Origin: Paraflavitalea devenefica
GTDB lineage: Bacteria > Bacteroidota > Bacteroidia > Chitinophagales > Chitinophagaceae
Reading direction: 5' to 3'
Assembly (NCBI RefSeq): GCF_011759375.1
Contig: NZ_JAARML010000005.1
Location: 248,001 to 312,000, forward strand
DNA length: 64,000 bases
Both the position numbers and the translations under genes were made by a program. Position 1 is the stretch's first letter; the number at the start of each line of letters is the position of its first letter. This document shows positions 23,532 through 32,882 of the stretch, piece by piece. The notes under the pieces were generated by a model that saw only the letters and a list, made by a program, of their open reading frames with translations, made no database searches and was not told the DNA's origin.

Positions 23532-25028
23532 CTATAAACCCTGTACCGCCAAAACTGGTTTTCCTGCAACCATAAAGTCGTTCTTACCTGCTTCGCATAC
23601 CGGACAGCAATAGCTGGCCGGCAGGGCGGCAAAGGAAGTCCCTTTGGGAATGCCATTGGCCGGCTCGCCATAAGCTTCATCATAGATGGTAAGACAGTGC
23701 TTGCACTGGTACACCAGTGTTTTGGCTTCACCGGCAGGAACCGCTTCTTTTTTAGGTACGCTGGCTTTTTCCTGCGCCACGATATCGGTAAGCTGCTGCT
23801 TATAATACAGGAGGATGGCCCGGCGCAATTGCTCTGCCAGCAACACCTTGGGGTTGTTGCTGCTGAATACAAAACCTGTCCGCTCATTGGGATTGAAATT
23901 CTGTGCGCATAAGATATCGTATACAAAGAACATCTCTATACCGGCAATGGTAAGCAGGGGCCTGCGCCTTACCAGTAGGCTACTGAATACTTCACTTTTG
24001 CGTCTTGTTTTAATGCCAATGCAAATGCCAAAGGTGCGGGTGTCTTCATTGTTCAGGCGCTTCAGCAGGTAACGCTTCAGCTTTAATCCGGCCGCACAGT
24101 TATCCTCTACCTGGAAATTGAGCTCGTTGGCTGCATGACGTACATTCACCTGGTGACGGGCCAGCAGGTTATTCCACAGGTGACGGTTTTTCTCGGTAAT
24201 GTTTTTAATGATCAGGGATTTCCAGGGTGTAGAACATACCTGTCCGATCTTGGTTTGCAGGCACAGGCGGCAGATGTCTTTCAGGAAAGCAATGTTGAAT
24301 AACTCATCCCGCCGGTAAATGCCGAGCCAATACTTGTCGTGGTACCTGTTCAATCCTTCATAATAGGGTAGGTTGAAGCCGGGCAGCCGGGCAGGCGCTT
24401 CCGCAGTTTTGGTGATATAACTTTCCTGTCTTACCCGCTGAAAGAGGTCGTCGCCATTGGCCTGCTTGTTGTCATAAAACAGCTCCTTATGCTGCAGGAT
24501 GATGTTTTCAATATGTTTCGACATCCGGGCCACATCATTGGTATATACCATTTCCTTCCACTCATAGATAACGTTGGTACGGGGGAAACGGATAAAGAGG
24601 TGCCAGAAGTGCTGGGCCTGGGCGGAGGCCACCCAGTTGATATTGCCGGTCAGTAAAGGCGTAAAGCTCTGGTTGCTGTCGGAAATATTGATCTTCAGCC
24701 GGGGCTGGTAATCCACCAGGTCGAAGATGTCTTTGTACACCCCTTCACTGAGCCAGGTTTGGTTGATGAATACTTCTTCGGCAGGGTAGGAGCTTACAAT
24801 ATTGGGATGACGGTCTTCATCCACTTCATACTCCACATCCAGTTGTTTCAACTGCTCCTCCAATACCGGGAAGTCTTCATTGACTACATCAAACAGCAAT
24901 TGCTGACGCAGGCCAAACCGCACTTCCGTAATACCGGCTTTGCCGGCTGCAATGAGTATATTCAGCAGGTCGCCGGGGGAGATGATGCCGCCCTGAAAAT
25001 TGATCTTGATGGTGTACGTGTACTTCAT
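23532..25028 (-). CDS. Nitrite/sulfite-reductase-fold protein fused to a C-terminal rubredoxin
   Basis: A 498-residue cytoplasmic protein. The N-terminal third resembles a ferredoxin-like half-domain of nitrite/sulfite reductases (INFQGGIISPGDLLNILIAAG, then GITEVRFGLRQQLLFDV). A middle segment, DICRLCLQTKIGQVCSTPWKSL, recalls the LTPW element of siroheme and CobG-type proteins. The complete C-x5-C ... C-x3-C ligand set of siroheme reductases is not obvious. The last 60 residues are a full rubredoxin: CKHCLTIYDEAYG, GIPKGTSFAALP, CCPVCEAGKNDF with two CxxC pairs. Its start is 4 bp past the nitrate reductase stop, so it is probably an electron-transfer or accessory protein for nitrate/nitrite reduction. 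Its exact role is unknown. Confidence 0.8.
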   Translation of the reverse strand: MKYTYTIKINFQGGIISPGDLLNILIAAGKAGITEVRFGLRQQLLFDVVNEDFPVLEEQLKQLDVEYEVDEDRHPNIVSSYPAEEVFINQTWLSEGVYKDIFDLVDYQPRLKINISDSNQSFTPLLTGNINWVASAQAQHFWHLFIRFPRTNVIYEWKEMVYTNDVARMSKHIENIILQHKELFYDNKQANGDDLFQRVRQESYITKTAEAPARLPGFNLPYYEGLNRYHDKYWLGIYRRDELFNIAFLKDICRLCLQTKIGQVCSTPWKSLIIKNITEKNRHLWNNLLARHQVNVRHAANELNFQVEDNCAAGLKLKRYLLKRLNNEDTRTFGICIGIKTRRKSEVFSSLLVRRRPLLTIAGIEMFFVYDILCAQNFNPNERTGFVFSSNNPKVLLAEQLRRAILLYYKQQLTDIVAQEKASVPKKEAVPAGEAKTLVYQCKHCLTIYDEAYGEPANGIPKGTSFAALPASYCCPVCEAGKNDFMVAGKPVLAVQGL

Positions 25029-25032
25029 GGGT

Positions 25033-28000
25033 TTACTCAGTTATAGGTAATGCTTCCTGCGTTTGCAATTGCTTCTCCAGTATAGCCTGCACTTCCGGCC
25101 TGCAGCTTCCACAGCCCAGTCCCGCGCCGCTGGCCTGGCACAAGGCTTTCAGTTCCGTGCATCCCTCTTTGATCTTGTTCACAATGTTGCCTTCGCCAAT
25201 ATTACCGCAACTGCACACCAGCTTGCCAATGGCCGCTTCTGCTTTTTTGCCGGACCTTAATAACTGCAAACGCTTCTCACTTAGTTCCATTTTGTTCTGT
25301 ATCAGGTCGCGGAACTCCAGGAACTCCGATTTATCGCCGATCAATATAGCGCCCACCAGCCGGTCATTGTAGATGATACATTTCTTGTAATAACGTTTTG
25401 CCTTGTCAATGAATACTACCTCTTCATAGCCAGGATCGGCAGGACATTCAGCCAGTCCCAGCGAGACCAGGTCGGTGCCATGCATTTTCAGGATGTTCAT
25501 GAGCAGCGAACCATCATAGTATTTGGAAATATCGCCTGCCAGGTAACGGGCAACAATTTCCGCCTGTTGTTCGGCGGCAGCCGTAATGCCGTAGAGGAAG
25601 CCTTTGAATTCTGCGATCTCACCGATGGCATACACGTTGGGGTCGTTGGTGCGCAGGTACTCATCTACTACTACACCACGCTTGCAATCCAGTCCGCTGG
25701 CGCGGGCCAGTTCAATATTGGGTACGGTACCGATGGCAATTACAATGGCCTGGCAGTTGATCATCAGGCCGCTCTTCAGGCGGATGCCTTCTATCTGCTG
25801 ACTGCCCAGGAAACGTTCTATTTCATCGTTGTAGTAAATATCAATGCCTTTATCGGTCAGTTCCTCGTGCAGGAGCTGACTACCCAGCGGATCAAGCTGG
25901 CGGTCCATAAGGCGGGAGATACGCTGTATCACGGTCACTTCCACATTCACTTCCCGCAGGGAGGCGGCCAGCTCAATACCTAATAAGCCTCCACCTACAA
26001 TCACTACTTTGCCATTGGCCGGATCAACGTGGTTCTTAAAGTTGTCTGCATCTACCCGGCTGCGCATGGTGAAGATGCCGGGCAGGTTGGGGATGTCACG
26101 CAGGAGGGCAGCGCGGCTGCCGGTAGCCATGAGTAACAGGTCATACTGATGGGTGTGGCCATGGCTGTCGGTAACTGTTTTGGCGGCCCGGTCAATATGC
26201 TCAATGCTTACACCGCGATGCAGGGTAATGTTATAATCATATTCTTCCTGGTCGGTCATTTTCACCAACTGGTTCCATTCCTGTACACCGCTGATATAAT
26301 CGGGCAGCATCACGCGGTTATAGAAAGGGAAGTTCTCTTTGCTGAACACCACGATCTCATCTTCCGTATTCAACGCCCGGTAGCTCTTTACAAAACCACA
26401 GGCGCCGGCGCCCGCACCAATCACGATGATCTTTTGCTTTGGCTTTTGATAGCGTGTTACCTGTACGGCACTGAACTTAAAATCAGGCTCTTTACTCTTA
26501 GGGTCTACCAGGTTATTGGTGAGGTTATTGGCCCGGTTCAAGTCGTTGTTCAATACCTTACCCCAGTGCATGGGCAGGAATACCACGCCCGGTTTAATAT
26601 CGGTAGTTAGTTTGGCTTTCACCCTTACTTCACCGCGGCGGCTGTTGATCACCACCACTTCATTGTCGCGGATATTGCGGGTCAGCGCATCATCGGGGTG
26701 TATCTCCAGGAATGATTCGGCAATGTGTTGATTCAATTTGTTGACCTTGCCCGTTTTACTCATGGTATGCCATTGATCGCGTATACGGCCGGTGGTGAGG
26801 ATGAGGGGGAAGTCATCATCGGGCATTTCCGATTCATTGCTGTCGGGGAATGAATGGATGATGGCTTTGCCCGAAGGCGTATAGAATTGCTTATCGGTAA
26901 ACAGGCGCGGGGTGCCATGACCGTTCATGACTTTATTGTACGGCCATTGTACACTGCGTTTTGCTTTTAATATGTCATAGTTCAGGTCGCTGATGTCAAT
27001 GCGGGTACCGGCTGTTAAAGCTGCATGCTCTTTGTAGATATCTGCAAAACTGTTGTAGTCAAATCCTTTGTAGCCCATCTTTTGGGCAAAGCGGCAAATG
27101 ATCTCCGCATCGGGCAGGGCTTCACCGGGGGCGTCCACCACTTTTTGCAGGTAGCTGATGCGGCGCTCCGAATTGGTCATCGTGCCTTCCTTCTCCGTCC
27201 AGGCGGCGGCAGGCAATACCACATCGGCATATTGCAGGGTTTCGGGCCGGTTGCTCACATCCTGCACCACTACAAATTTTGCTTTCTTCAGGCCTTCTTC
27301 TGCCATGCGTACATCGGGCAGACTGATGAGGGGATTGGTGCACAGTATCCAGATGGCTTTTAACCGTCCATCATTCAATGCCTCGAACATCTCTGTAGCC
27401 GTGAGTCCCGGTTTGGGGGCTATCTTGCCGCCTCCCCAGAATTTTTCTACTTCCTCCCGGTGGGAAGCATTGAGCAGATCACGGTGGGCCGGCAATAAAT
27501 TGGAAAGTCCGCCTACTTCACGGCCTCCCATGGCATTGGGTTGTCCCGTTAAAGAGAAAGGCCCCGAGCCGGGTTTGCCGATATGGCCGGTGATAAGGTT
27601 GAGGTTGATCAGGCTGAGGTTCTTGTTTACGCCGATCACACTTTGGTTGAGCCCCATGGTCCACATGGTAATGAACCCTTTGGCCTTGCCGATATAAGAA
27701 GCAGCCAGGCGGATGGCTTCTTCTTCCACGCCACAGATCACGGCTGCTTCGGCCACACTGCGCTCAAATACGGTATGCCGGTATTTTTCAAATCCTTCCG
27801 AGTGATGCTGAATGAAATCATGGTCTATGCGGTCTTCCTCTATCAGGCAGCGGCCAATGGCATGGTGCAACACCACATCGGTGCCGGGGTTCAGTTGCAG
27901 GTGCACATTGGCGAGGGAGCAGGTTTGTGTTTTGCGGGGATCGCTTACAATGATCTTCAGGTTGGGATTGGCCGCTTTGGCCGCTTCCACACGCCGCCAT

Positions 28001-28554
28001 AAGATGGGATGACACCAGGCCGGATTGGCGCCTGCCACCAGGATACAATCAGCGAGTTCTATATCATCATAGCTGATAGGAACACTGTCTTCTCCCAGCG
28101 CCATTTTATAACCCACTACTGCGCTGCTCATGCACAGGCGGGAGTTGGTATCAATATTGTTGCTGCCAATAAAACCCTTGATGAGCTTATTGATCACATA
28201 ATATTCTTCTGTTAGACATTGCCCCGATGCATAAAAAGCTACGCTATCGGGACCATACTTCTGGATAAGGGTTTTGAATACGGCTGCTGTTCTGTCCAGC
28301 GCCTCCTCCCAGGTAACCCGCTGCCGGGGCTGGTGACGGCTGTACCGCATTTCGGGATACAATAACCTGTCGCTGGTATCCATCACGGTATAATGCAGGT
28401 TCATGCCCTTGCTGCAGAGCATACCTTTATTTACCGGGTGATGAGGATCTCCTTCCACCCGCAGGCTGCCATTCTTTTCCTTGTTCACAATAATGCCGCA
28501 GCCTACGCCACAATAACAACAGGTTGTTTTATACGATTCATTCATAGAATACAT
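25033..28554 (-). CDS. nasA: Assimilatory nitrate reductase with fused FAD and [2Fe-2S] modules
   Basis: Reduces nitrate to nitrite in the cytoplasm using bis-MGD. The 1173-residue chain has three parts. Residues 1-720 are the molybdopterin oxidoreductase: the [4Fe-4S] motif is C12-x2-C15-x3-C19 with the fourth cysteine in GMLCSKG, then SRLCMSSAVVGYK and the C-terminal molydopterin-dinucleotide domain (LTTGRIRDQWHTMSKTG). Residues 725-1080 are a NirB-like FAD/NAD-binding module (VIGAGAGACGF; VIVGGGLLGIELAASL). The end is a BFD-type [2Fe-2S] domain (VCSCGNI, GLGCGSC). Separate NasA and NasB/C subunits are usual, so the fusion makes a self-contained NAD(P)H-type enzyme likely. It follows narK by 26 bp. 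Confidence 0.93.
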   Translation of the reverse strand: MYSMNESYKTTCCYCGVGCGIIVNKEKNGSLRVEGDPHHPVNKGMLCSKGMNLHYTVMDTSDRLLYPEMRYSRHQPRQRVTWEEALDRTAAVFKTLIQKYGPDSVAFYASGQCLTEEYYVINKLIKGFIGSNNIDTNSRLCMSSAVVGYKMALGEDSVPISYDDIELADCILVAGANPAWCHPILWRRVEAAKAANPNLKIIVSDPRKTQTCSLANVHLQLNPGTDVVLHHAIGRCLIEEDRIDHDFIQHHSEGFEKYRHTVFERSVAEAAVICGVEEEAIRLAASYIGKAKGFITMWTMGLNQSVIGVNKNLSLINLNLITGHIGKPGSGPFSLTGQPNAMGGREVGGLSNLLPAHRDLLNASHREEVEKFWGGGKIAPKPGLTATEMFEALNDGRLKAIWILCTNPLISLPDVRMAEEGLKKAKFVVVQDVSNRPETLQYADVVLPAAAWTEKEGTMTNSERRISYLQKVVDAPGEALPDAEIICRFAQKMGYKGFDYNSFADIYKEHAALTAGTRIDISDLNYDILKAKRSVQWPYNKVMNGHGTPRLFTDKQFYTPSGKAIIHSFPDSNESEMPDDDFPLILTTGRIRDQWHTMSKTGKVNKLNQHIAESFLEIHPDDALTRNIRDNEVVVINSRRGEVRVKAKLTTDIKPGVVFLPMHWGKVLNNDLNRANNLTNNLVDPKSKEPDFKFSAVQVTRYQKPKQKIIVIGAGAGACGFVKSYRALNTEDEIVVFSKENFPFYNRVMLPDYISGVQEWNQLVKMTDQEEYDYNITLHRGVSIEHIDRAAKTVTDSHGHTHQYDLLLMATGSRAALLRDIPNLPGIFTMRSRVDADNFKNHVDPANGKVVIVGGGLLGIELAASLREVNVEVTVIQRISRLMDRQLDPLGSQLLHEELTDKGIDIYYNDEIERFLGSQQIEGIRLKSGLMINCQAIVIAIGTVPNIELARASGLDCKRGVVVDEYLRTNDPNVYAIGEIAEFKGFLYGITAAAEQQAEIVARYLAGDISKYYDGSLLMNILKMHGTDLVSLGLAECPADPGYEEVVFIDKAKRYYKKCIIYNDRLVGAILIGDKSEFLEFRDLIQNKMELSEKRLQLLRSGKKAEAAIGKLVCSCGNIGEGNIVNKIKEGCTELKALCQASGAGLGCGSCRPEVQAILEKQLQTQEALPITE

Positions 28555-28580
28555 TAAAATCTGTCTTCCAACTTCGGTTT

Positions 28581-29882
28581 TTATTTCGCTCTTTGCAAGG
28601 CCGGAGCCACTTCAGCTTTATCTTCTTGCTTACTTACCAGTCTATAGATTAAAATGATCACACCAGTCACAAATACGCCTGTACCTAAGTAAAAGAAGGC
28701 ATCGGCATAAGGCATTCCTTTAAACAGGAAGCCGATGGCCATAGCGCCCACATTACCACCAGCGCCTACAATACCTGCTACGCTGCCCACTGCTTTGGGG
28801 TTGATGAACGGCACAATGCTGTAGGTAGCACCATTGGCCATCTTGAGGCAAAGACCAAAGAAGAACAGGAGGGCAATGGCGGCGCCCAGGCTGCCTGCTT
28901 TGGCAAAGAGGATGATGCCGATCCCTTCCAGCAACAGCAGGATGGTGAGCAGGTTCACTTTGCCATTAAAGCCAAAACGGTTGCCTACTTTATCAGATAC
29001 AATACCACCTACGGCACGTGCAAAAATGTTGAGCCATCCGAAGATGCTGGCCAGCAGGCCCGCCATGATGATGCCGGCGCTGTATTCGTCGTGGAAATAA
29101 GTGGCGGCAAAATTATCCACTGTGATCTCCACGCCGAAGCAGGCGGCATACGCAATAGTGAGTATCCAGGTACGATAATCTTTGGCAGCCAGCAGGAAGG
29201 TGTTTTCTTTCTTGCCGGTATTGCGTTCTATCTCCTCAAAATTGCCTTGTGGTGTATCCTTGGTATAACGGAAATACAGGAAGGCCATTATCAGCAATAA
29301 GATGCCGGGAACGATCATGGCCAACCGCCAGCTATTCTCTTTGCTTACCCAACCCAGGCCCACAAAACCTGCTGCGATTAATGGCATAATGATCTGGGTA
29401 GCACCACCACCGGTATTGCCCCATCCGCCGGCTACTGCATTGGCAGTGCCTTTGATATTGGGAGCGAACATCACAGAGGTATGGAATTGTGTCAATACAA
29501 AAGAAGCGCCGATGACGCCAATGGCCAGGCGGAAGATGAGGAAGCTGGTATAACTTTGGCTTAATCCGATCAACATCACCGGGATGGCGCACAGTATCAG
29601 CAGTAAGGTATAGGTCCTGCGTGGTCCCCATACATCACAAAGGCGGCCAACGATGAGCCGGGCAATGATGGTAGCTGATACAGAGGCAATACCGATATTT
29701 CCCTTTTGGGCTTTGGTCAGATGCAGTTGTTCACTTACCAATGGCATTAACGGTGCAATACCAAACCAGGCAAAGAAACAAAAGAAGAAAGTGAGCCAGG
29801 TAATGTGAAAAGTGCGCATCTGTACGCCCTTCAGGGAGAATACCTTTAATTTTTCAAGCGGTTGATTGTTGATGAGAGCCAT
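28581..29882 (-). CDS. narK: Nitrate/nitrite MFS transporter (NarK/NasA-type)
   Basis: A 433-residue, 12-segment inner-membrane carrier of the nitrate/nitrite porter family. Family landmarks are FCFFAWFGIAPLMP, the first signature GGWGNTGGGATQIIMP (nitrate signature 1), and the second GAGGNVGAMAIGFLF. It takes up nitrate or exchanges it for nitrite. It lies between the ABC transporter ATPase (20 bp upstream) and the nitrate reductase (26 bp downstream), so the locus has two distinct inner-membrane uptake routes. Confidence 0.94.
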   Translation of the reverse strand: MALINNQPLEKLKVFSLKGVQMRTFHITWLTFFFCFFAWFGIAPLMPLVSEQLHLTKAQKGNIGIASVSATIIARLIVGRLCDVWGPRRTYTLLLILCAIPVMLIGLSQSYTSFLIFRLAIGVIGASFVLTQFHTSVMFAPNIKGTANAVAGGWGNTGGGATQIIMPLIAAGFVGLGWVSKENSWRLAMIVPGILLLIMAFLYFRYTKDTPQGNFEEIERNTGKKENTFLLAAKDYRTWILTIAYAACFGVEITVDNFAATYFHDEYSAGIIMAGLLASIFGWLNIFARAVGGIVSDKVGNRFGFNGKVNLLTILLLLEGIGIILFAKAGSLGAAIALLFFFGLCLKMANGATYSIVPFINPKAVGSVAGIVGAGGNVGAMAIGFLFKGMPYADAFFYLGTGVFVTGVIILIYRLVSKQEDKAEVAPALQRAK

Positions 29883-29902
29883 AATAGTTTTTTAATGATT
29901 CG

Positions 29903-30781
29903 TTAGGCATGTATATCGTCAATAGAGAATTTTTCTATCAGCAGGTTCAGGAGCTTGTCGTGGATCCGTATATATTCCGGGTCATGCACGATCTCCTTTT
30001 TATTCCTGGGGCGGGGCAGTGGTATATCCACTATTTCCTTGATGGTGGCGGCTGGGCCATTGTTCATGATCACCACACGGTCCGATAAGAAGATGGCCTC
30101 TTCAATGTCATGGGTTACCATTACAATGGTCTTCTCCCGGTTGTCGAGGTTCCACAACTTCAATAATTCCAGGTGCATATTGCTTTTGGTGAGTGCATCG
30201 AGCGCGCCGAATGGTTCATCCAGTAATAAGATGGAAGGATTGATGGCAAAAGCCCTGGCAATGGCCACGCGTTGTTTCATTCCGCCCGATAATTGTCCCG
30301 GCAACTTATCCTTGTGTGGCCAGAGGTTCACCATCTTCAGGTTCTTTTCCACCAGCTCTTTTTTCTCCGCAGCCGGCTTGTTCTTCAGGGCGGCGTCTAC
30401 CGCTTCATAAATGTTCTTATATACACTGAGCCAGGGCAGCAGGGAATAGTTCTGGAAAACGATGCCCCGGTCGGGACCAGGACTTGTTACCACATTCCCA
30501 TTGGCTACAACCGTTCCTTTAGTGGGCTTCACCATGCCGCTGATGGTGCCCATAAGGGTTGATTTGCCACAGCCGGAGTGACCGATGAGCGAAACGATCT
30601 CACCTTTTTTGATCGTTAAAGAAATATCCTGTACAGCCGTATAAATGCCTTTGGGTGTTTTAAAACCGACGGTCACATTGTTCACGGCAATACTGTCCTG
30701 GTTCAATACCGGGTTCAGTATCTCTTTATCAACGGCAGCCAGTTTGTCTGTGCTGTTAGGTTTTATAGATGGAAGGCTCAT
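29903..30781 (-). CDS. nrtD: Nitrate ABC transporter ATP-binding protein
   Basis: A 292-residue ABC ATPase of the nitrate/sulfonate/taurine type. Walker A is GHSGCGKST, the signature is LSGGMKQRVAIARA, and Walker B is ILLLDEPFGALDALTKSN; the switch histidine is in MVTHDIEEAI. It has a 20-30-residue N-terminal extension before the domain. It energises the permease at 30813-31598. Assignment to nitrate rests on the locus and the NrtA-like binding protein; the fold alone does not separate nitrate from taurine or sulfonate. Confidence 0.9.
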   Translation of the reverse strand: MSLPSIKPNSTDKLAAVDKEILNPVLNQDSIAVNNVTVGFKTPKGIYTAVQDISLTIKKGEIVSLIGHSGCGKSTLMGTISGMVKPTKGTVVANGNVVTSPGPDRGIVFQNYSLLPWLSVYKNIYEAVDAALKNKPAAEKKELVEKNLKMVNLWPHKDKLPGQLSGGMKQRVAIARAFAINPSILLLDEPFGALDALTKSNMHLELLKLWNLDNREKTIVMVTHDIEEAIFLSDRVVIMNNGPAATIKEIVDIPLPRPRNKKEIVHDPEYIRIHDKLLNLLIEKFSIDDIHA

Positions 30782-30812
30782 TGTACGTGTTTTTGAATGT
30801 TAAAAAATAAGA

Positions 30813-31598
30813 TCAGCTTGCATACGTGAACCGCTTTTGCAGCGACATAAACAGTTTATCGAGCAGCAGCCCCACAATGCCAATGATGATGATGGCTACC
30901 AGTATCTTGGCCACACTGCCACCATTAAAGCCTTCTTCCCATACAAAATACCCCAGGCCAATACCGCCGGAGAGCATTTCCCCTGCCACGATCACCATCC
31001 AGGCCACGCCGATGGAAAGCCGCAACCCGGTGAGGATATGCGAAAAGCTATAGGGCAACATGATCCTGGTGATGTATTTCCAGGTAGAGAAGCCAAAAGC
31101 CTTGCCTACGTTCTTATGATCTTGCGGAATATGTGATACGCCAAAGGCGGTATTGATGAGGGTGGGCCACAGCGAGCAAATGAAGATCATAAAAATGCTG
31201 GCCTTGGGGGAGTCCTGGAAAATGGCCAGCCCCAGCGGGAACCAGGCCAGTGGTGAAACGGGCCTTAACAGTTGTACAATAGGATTGATGATATTCATTA
31301 CGGGTTTGCTGGCGCCCATCACCAGGCCGAGTGGGATAGCAATGAGACTGCCCAGGCCAAAACCGGTGGCCACACGGCCCAGTGAGCTCAGCAGCTTGGT
31401 GCCGATGCCTTTGTAATCCGGATCGTCCTGGAAAGGGTTTTGCATTACTTCTTTGAACACAACCCATGTCATCCGCGGAGAAGGGATCTCATTTTTGGTG
31501 GAAGCTGAAATCAGCTCCCAGATACCACCCACCAGCGCTATCCCTGCTATAAAGTACAGCAGGGAGGATAGTGTTTTGAGTGAAAAAAGAGTTTTCAT
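30813..31598 (-). CDS. nrtB: Nitrate ABC transporter permease
   Basis: A 261-residue inner-membrane permease with about six hydrophobic segments and the coupling motif region (EMLSGGIGLGYFVWEEGFNGG) near residue 210 that docks on the ATPase. The stretch PVSPLAWFPLGLAIFQDSPKASIF is typical of the NrtB/SsuC/TauC branch. The gene lies between the binding protein and the ATPase with gaps of 21 and 31 bp. Confidence 0.9.
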   Translation of the reverse strand: MKTLFSLKTLSSLLYFIAGIALVGGIWELISASTKNEIPSPRMTWVVFKEVMQNPFQDDPDYKGIGTKLLSSLGRVATGFGLGSLIAIPLGLVMGASKPVMNIINPIVQLLRPVSPLAWFPLGLAIFQDSPKASIFMIFICSLWPTLINTAFGVSHIPQDHKNVGKAFGFSTWKYITRIMLPYSFSHILTGLRLSIGVAWMVIVAGEMLSGGIGLGYFVWEEGFNGGSVAKILVAIIIIGIVGLLLDKLFMSLQKRFTYAS

Positions 31599-31619
31599 GC
31601 TTATTATAGTTTAGCGTGA

Positions 31620-32828
31620 TTATCGTTTGGTTGTTTTTAAGTAAGCCGCCACGTTATTGGGATCAAAGGATACATCATACGCGGTTTTGAATGGCTGCAT
31701 ATCCGGTTGTACCGGTACGCTCATTTCTTTGGCTACTTCTGCAAACAGGTCATCGAGGATTAATTTTTCCACGATGCCTTTGTAGTCAGGATCTGATTTC
31801 AAATAGCCAAACCGTACATACTGCGCCAGGAACCAGGTAGCGTGTGATTTGCGGGGCATATTTACGATGCCATTGTTATAAAAGGTCATGTAATCATCCT
31901 TGTACTTTTGTACACCCAGTTCACAACCCAGGTCATAAGAACCTGCCAGGCGGGCTTCAATTACTTGTAATGGAGCATTTACATAGTTGGGTTTGGTAAG
32001 CCAGCTTGCTGCTTTTTTCCGGTTGCCCATATTATCGAGCCATTTGCAGGCTTCAATAATGGCTTTCATCACTTTCTTTAAGTCTTCCTTGTCGGTAGCT
32101 GCGAAGTTGGCATTTACCACCAGTGCTTTTTCCGGGTGGTGCTTCCACAGGTCCTGCGTAGAGATATGGGTGAATCCAATATTCTGGGCAGCAGCGAGGC
32201 CATTCCAGGGCTCACCTACACAATAGCCTTCCATATTGTCTACGCGCATATTGGCTACCATTTGCGGCGGGGGGATGGTAATAATGCCGACTGATTTCTG
32301 GTTGATGCCGGCAGCAGCCATCCAGTAACGCAGCCATATATCGTGTGTGCCGCCGGGGAAGGTCATAGCAAAGGTTACTTCTTTACGTCCCTGTACTGTT
32401 TTTACAGCGCCTGCTGCTTTGTTCACTTCCTTAAACCCTGCCAGTCCGCAGAACTCTTTGGAGAGCGTGATAGCCTGGCCATTGTTGTTCAGCACCAGGG
32501 CAATTTTCATTTCAGTACCAGCCTTGCCGCCAATGCCTGTGTACACAGAAAGGGGCATGGAGAACAGGCAATGGGCGCCATCCAGTTCACCATTGATGAC
32601 TTTATCGCGTATGTTGGCCCAGGAGGCTTCTTTTGAAAGCTCTACATCAACGCCGTATTTTGCGAACAGGCCTAACTCTTTCGCTGCTACCAATGGTGCG
32701 CAGTCGGTGAGTGGTATAAACCCCAGCTTGATCTTCCTGGCCGGTGTAGGCATTTTAAAGGAGGATACACTGGAAAATAGAAGTACGAGGCCTATGAATA
32801 GGAGGGATTGTTTTATATAGCGTGTCAT
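31620..32828 (-). CDS. nrtA: Nitrate ABC transporter substrate-binding protein (NrtA/CmpA-like)
   Basis: A periplasmic binding protein of about 402 residues. Started at 32828 it has a clean signal peptide (RYIKQSLLFIGLVLLFSSVSS); an ATG at 32873 would add 15 polar residues in front. The mature part begins KIKLGFIPLTDCAPLVAAKELGLFAKYGVDVEL (first landmark), then GELDGAHCLFSMPLSVYTGIGG, FPGGTHDIWLRYWMAAAGI and MVANMRVDNMEGYCVGEPWN, all hallmarks of the nitrate/bicarbonate-binding NrtA/CmpA family. It delivers nitrate to the NrtB permease. Confidence 0.93.
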   Translation of the reverse strand: MTRYIKQSLLFIGLVLLFSSVSSFKMPTPARKIKLGFIPLTDCAPLVAAKELGLFAKYGVDVELSKEASWANIRDKVINGELDGAHCLFSMPLSVYTGIGGKAGTEMKIALVLNNNGQAITLSKEFCGLAGFKEVNKAAGAVKTVQGRKEVTFAMTFPGGTHDIWLRYWMAAAGINQKSVGIITIPPPQMVANMRVDNMEGYCVGEPWNGLAAAQNIGFTHISTQDLWKHHPEKALVVNANFAATDKEDLKKVMKAIIEACKWLDNMGNRKKAASWLTKPNYVNAPLQVIEARLAGSYDLGCELGVQKYKDDYMTFYNNGIVNMPRKSHATWFLAQYVRFGYLKSDPDYKGIVEKLILDDLFAEVAKEMSVPVQPDMQPFKTAYDVSFDPNNVAAYLKTTKR

Positions 32829-32882
32829 GTTTGTTGTTGTTTGCATACCTGAAAATTTGTTTTGCTTCATCATCGTTGTTGC

